Made by a program: the position numbers and the translations under genes. 6,502 nucleotides of DNA, taken from Methanomicrobiales archaeon. Lineage in GTDB: Archaea; Halobacteriota; Methanomicrobia; Methanomicrobiales; Methanoculleaceae. Where the stretch lies: assembly GCA_019136335.1 (NCBI GenBank), contig JAGVUK010000307.1:1-6502 (forward strand), written 5' to 3'. The notes beneath the pieces are model-generated. The model saw only the letters and a program-made list of their open reading frames with translations. It was not told where the DNA came from and ran no database searches. Positions 4,888 to 6,502 of the stretch are shown in pieces (the stretch's first letter is position 1; the number at the start of each line of letters is the position of its first letter).

Positions 4888-6502
4888 CGGCGTTCACCTC
4901 CCCGCCCGCGGCAAGCAGCCTTAGACTGTCGAACCGGCAGACCGTCTTAAACCCACAGTACCCCGGGCAGGGGCCGGCGTCCGACCGGGGCGGGAAGCGC
5001 CCGCCGCGTATCCCGGCGAGGTGCTCCTTCACCCGGGCGAGCGAGGCCTCGACGAGTTCCCGGACGTCCCCGACGCCGCTCTGCCGCGAGCCCGGGAAGC
5101 AGGTGAAACAGTCCTTCATCGCCTTATCCCAGAAGACCGGCCGGTTCTGGACCTTCCCGCGCCGGAGGGTGTAGCAGGTGCCGGCGATCCCCTGCATCCC
5201 GGTCAGGGTCTCGACCGCCCGGATGTAGAGGGGCAGCTGGAGCGCTCTCCCCGCGACGACCTCCCCGAGCGTGGGGCGCTGGCTCCCGGTCTTGTAATCG
5301 GTGACCACGAACCGCCCGCCGGGCAGGAGGTCGATCCGGTCGATCCTGCCCCGCAGGCGGAGGGTCCCGCAGCCGAGCGCTATCGCGACCGCGTCGGGCA
5401 CCGACGCGGGGTCGGCCTCCCCCGCCGTCACCGGGAGGCCGAACGAGACCTCGAAGGCCTGCGGGATGAGGCCGGAGCCCACGACCGCCGCCTCGTGCCG
5501 GAGGAACCGCTCAAGCAGCCCCGGGCCGGCCGCGGGTGATCCGAGGAGGTGCTCCTTCCCGGCAACCCAGGACGGGCTTGTGAAGGTGAACCGGTCCGCC
5601 TCTTCCCGACCGGTTGTGAGGATCCGCCGGAGGGCGTCCGGGTACGACGCTTCGGTGACCGCCCCGTTGCCGTCCCGTCTCCACCCGGCGTAGAACCGGC
5701 AGGCGATCCGGTGGACGAGACTCCCCCGCTCCTCGCCCGTCAGGCCGGGGTCGGCCGGGGGGAGCGGCGCAAGTCCGAGGACCCGCTCCAGGTAGAACCG
5801 GAACGGGCAGTCCGCGTAGGTCTCGAGCGCCGTCACCGAGAAGACAGCCTCTTCGCCGAACCGTTCGGCGAGGGCCGGGTCGCTCCCGATCAGGCCGTCG
5901 TAAGGCGAGTCGTAGCCGCCCTTCCGGTGGTAGTTCTCAATATTGAGACGGCGGACGGCTTCGGCTGCCGTGAGAACGGGCGGGCTCGCAGCCTCCCCCC
6001 GGGCGAGGAGGGCGCCGGCCCGCCGCGCCGCCGAGAGCCGGGATGCCGGAAAACCGTCGCCCCCCCACGTCTCCGGGGAGAAGGCCTCCCGGACGGCGTC
6101 CACGAACCCCGAACGGACGAGCGGTGTTCCTCCGTCAGCCGCGGGGTAGCTGAGGTAGACCCGGGAGCGGGCGGCAAGGAGCGCCGCGATGAAGTGGTAG
6201 CGCTCCTCCCGGAGGATGTCGCTCTTTGAGCGCGTCTGAAGGCGCCGGGTCTCGAGGTCGGTGGCGAACGGGAGCCGGGTGGTCAGCCGCGGCATCGTGC
6301 CCTCGACGAGGTCGCCGATGAAGAGGTACGGGATGGCGAGGTGGGCGGCCTCCCGGACGCCGACCACCTGGACGGCGTCTGCGTTCCGTCTCCGGCCGGT
6401 CCGGGCCCCGGCGACGTGGGCGGAAAGGAGGGAGAAGAACTCCGGGAGCGCCACCTCCTCGTTGGGGAAGAACCGGGCGAGTTCCTCAAGCGTTGCGAGG
6501 GC
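4874..6502 (-). CDS. addB: AddB-like helicase-related/PD-(D/E)XK nuclease subunit (partial; N-terminus outside window)
   Basis: The frame enters from the right edge and ends at TGA 4876-4874, leaving 542 visible residues of what is normally an 1000-1200 residue protein. The visible N-terminal part resembles the second helicase-like region of AddB/RecC-type proteins: VQVVGVREAAHLAIPYLFIG (about 45-64), then GDLVEGTMPR, and a degenerate motif VI in REERYHFIAALLAARSRVYL (98-117). The nuclease domain follows: SVTALETYADCPFRFYLERV with Cys232, His264 in GSLVHRI, Asp388 in RGRIDRID, Asp402-Tyr-Lys404 in VVTDYKTG, Gln422 and Tyr426. Near the end Cys512, 516 and 522 (CPGYCGFKTVC) together with Cys232 should bind the 4Fe-4S staple known from AddB. 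The nuclease appears intact, so the pair is a two-nuclease AddAB type, unlike RecBCD with one. It overlaps addA by 14 bases and lies upstream of it. A GTG at 6454 is available but is internal, since similarity-like sequence continues to the edge. Whether the missing part has a Walker A motif cannot be seen. Confidence 0.87.
   Translation of the reverse strand, partial: ALATLEELARFFPNEEVALPEFFSLLSAHVAGARTGRRRNADAVQVVGVREAAHLAIPYLFIGDLVEGTMPRLTTRLPFATDLETRRLQTRSKSDILREERYHFIAALLAARSRVYLSYPAADGGTPLVRSGFVDAVREAFSPETWGGDGFPASRLSAARRAGALLARGEAASPPVLTAAEAVRRLNIENYHRKGGYDSPYDGLIGSDPALAERFGEEAVFSVTALETYADCPFRFYLERVLGLAPLPPADPGLTGEERGSLVHRIACRFYAGWRRDGNGAVTEASYPDALRRILTTGREEADRFTFTSPSWVAGKEHLLGSPAAGPGLLERFLRHEAAVVGSGLIPQAFEVSFGLPVTAGEADPASVPDAVAIALGCGTLRLRGRIDRIDLLPGGRFVVTDYKTGSQRPTLGEVVAGRALQLPLYIRAVETLTGMQGIAGTCYTLRRGKVQNRPVFWDKAMKDCFTCFPGSRQSGVGDVRELVEASLARVKEHLAGIRGGRFPPRSDAGPCPGYCGFKTVCRFDSLRLLAAGGEVNADGTD
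4894..4901 (-). promoter_or_regulatory. Strong ribosome binding site of addA, inside addB
   Basis: Read leftward the sequence is GGAGGTGA, a full match to the anti-Shine-Dalgarno core, ending 6 bases before the ATG at 4887. It sits within the last codons of addB (encoding GGEVN). It fixes the addA start and points to translational coupling of the two subunits. Confidence 0.8.

Noticed and set aside
1582..4950. Very long rightward open frame (over 1100 codons) antisense to the helicase gene
   Set aside because: It mirrors addA in the complementary frame. Its translation is a repetitive Asp/Glu/Arg/Pro/Val mix without any domain pattern, as produced by strong G/C third-position bias on the opposite strand.
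6452..6454. GTG as the start of the AddB-like gene
   Set aside because: The frame stays open and protein-like (ALATLEELARFFPNEE) to the window edge, and the AddB N-terminal half is missing, so the true start lies outside.
1..6502. tRNA, rRNA, CRISPR arrays, insertion sequences or attachment sites
   Set aside because: No cloverleaf, no regularly spaced repeats, no transposase or integrase motifs and no terminal inverted repeats were seen on either strand by eye.

Overview
The window is a GC-rich piece of a prokaryotic chromosome, most likely from a methanogenic archaeon of the Methanomicrobiales (Methanoculleus-like). I base this on three things: an archaeal-style TATA element between two divergent genes, Shine-Dalgarno sequences of the GGAGGTGA type, and the character of the small Fe-S and winged-helix proteins. 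The assignment is an inference from general impression, since there is no rRNA or other marker gene here.

Left part (about 1-1544). A winged-helix regulator of the HxlR/MarR type runs leftward from 527 and leaves the window. Diverging from it is a 221-residue dicluster Fe-S protein of the epoxyqueuosine-reductase/reductive-dehalogenase superfamily (679-1344). The 151-base gap between them holds one candidate TATA element flanked by a perfect 11-bp inverted repeat, and one arm of that repeat is part of a perfect 14-bp palindrome. This looks like the operator of a divergent, autoregulated promoter. A 53-residue, very acidic hypothetical protein with a GTG start and a good ribosome binding site follows the Fe-S gene after 38 bases, probably in the same transcript.

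Right part (1627-6502). Two leftward genes fill the rest: the C-terminal half or so of an AddB-like subunit (PD-(D/E)XK nuclease with Fe-S cysteines), which enters from the right edge, followed by a complete AddA-like UvrD-family helicase with its own C-terminal PD-(D/E)XK nuclease. The genes overlap by 14 bases, and the AddA ribosome binding site lies inside the AddB coding sequence, so they are almost certainly translated as a coupled pair. Together they would form a two-nuclease helicase complex that processes DNA double-strand ends before homologous recombination. This is the bacterial type of solution, in what appears to be an archaeal genome, where HerA-NurA and Mre11-Rad50 are the usual resection machines.

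The acidic-protein gene and addA converge on an 82-base gap holding only a weak hairpin. I see no tRNA, rRNA, CRISPR array, insertion sequence or integrase.
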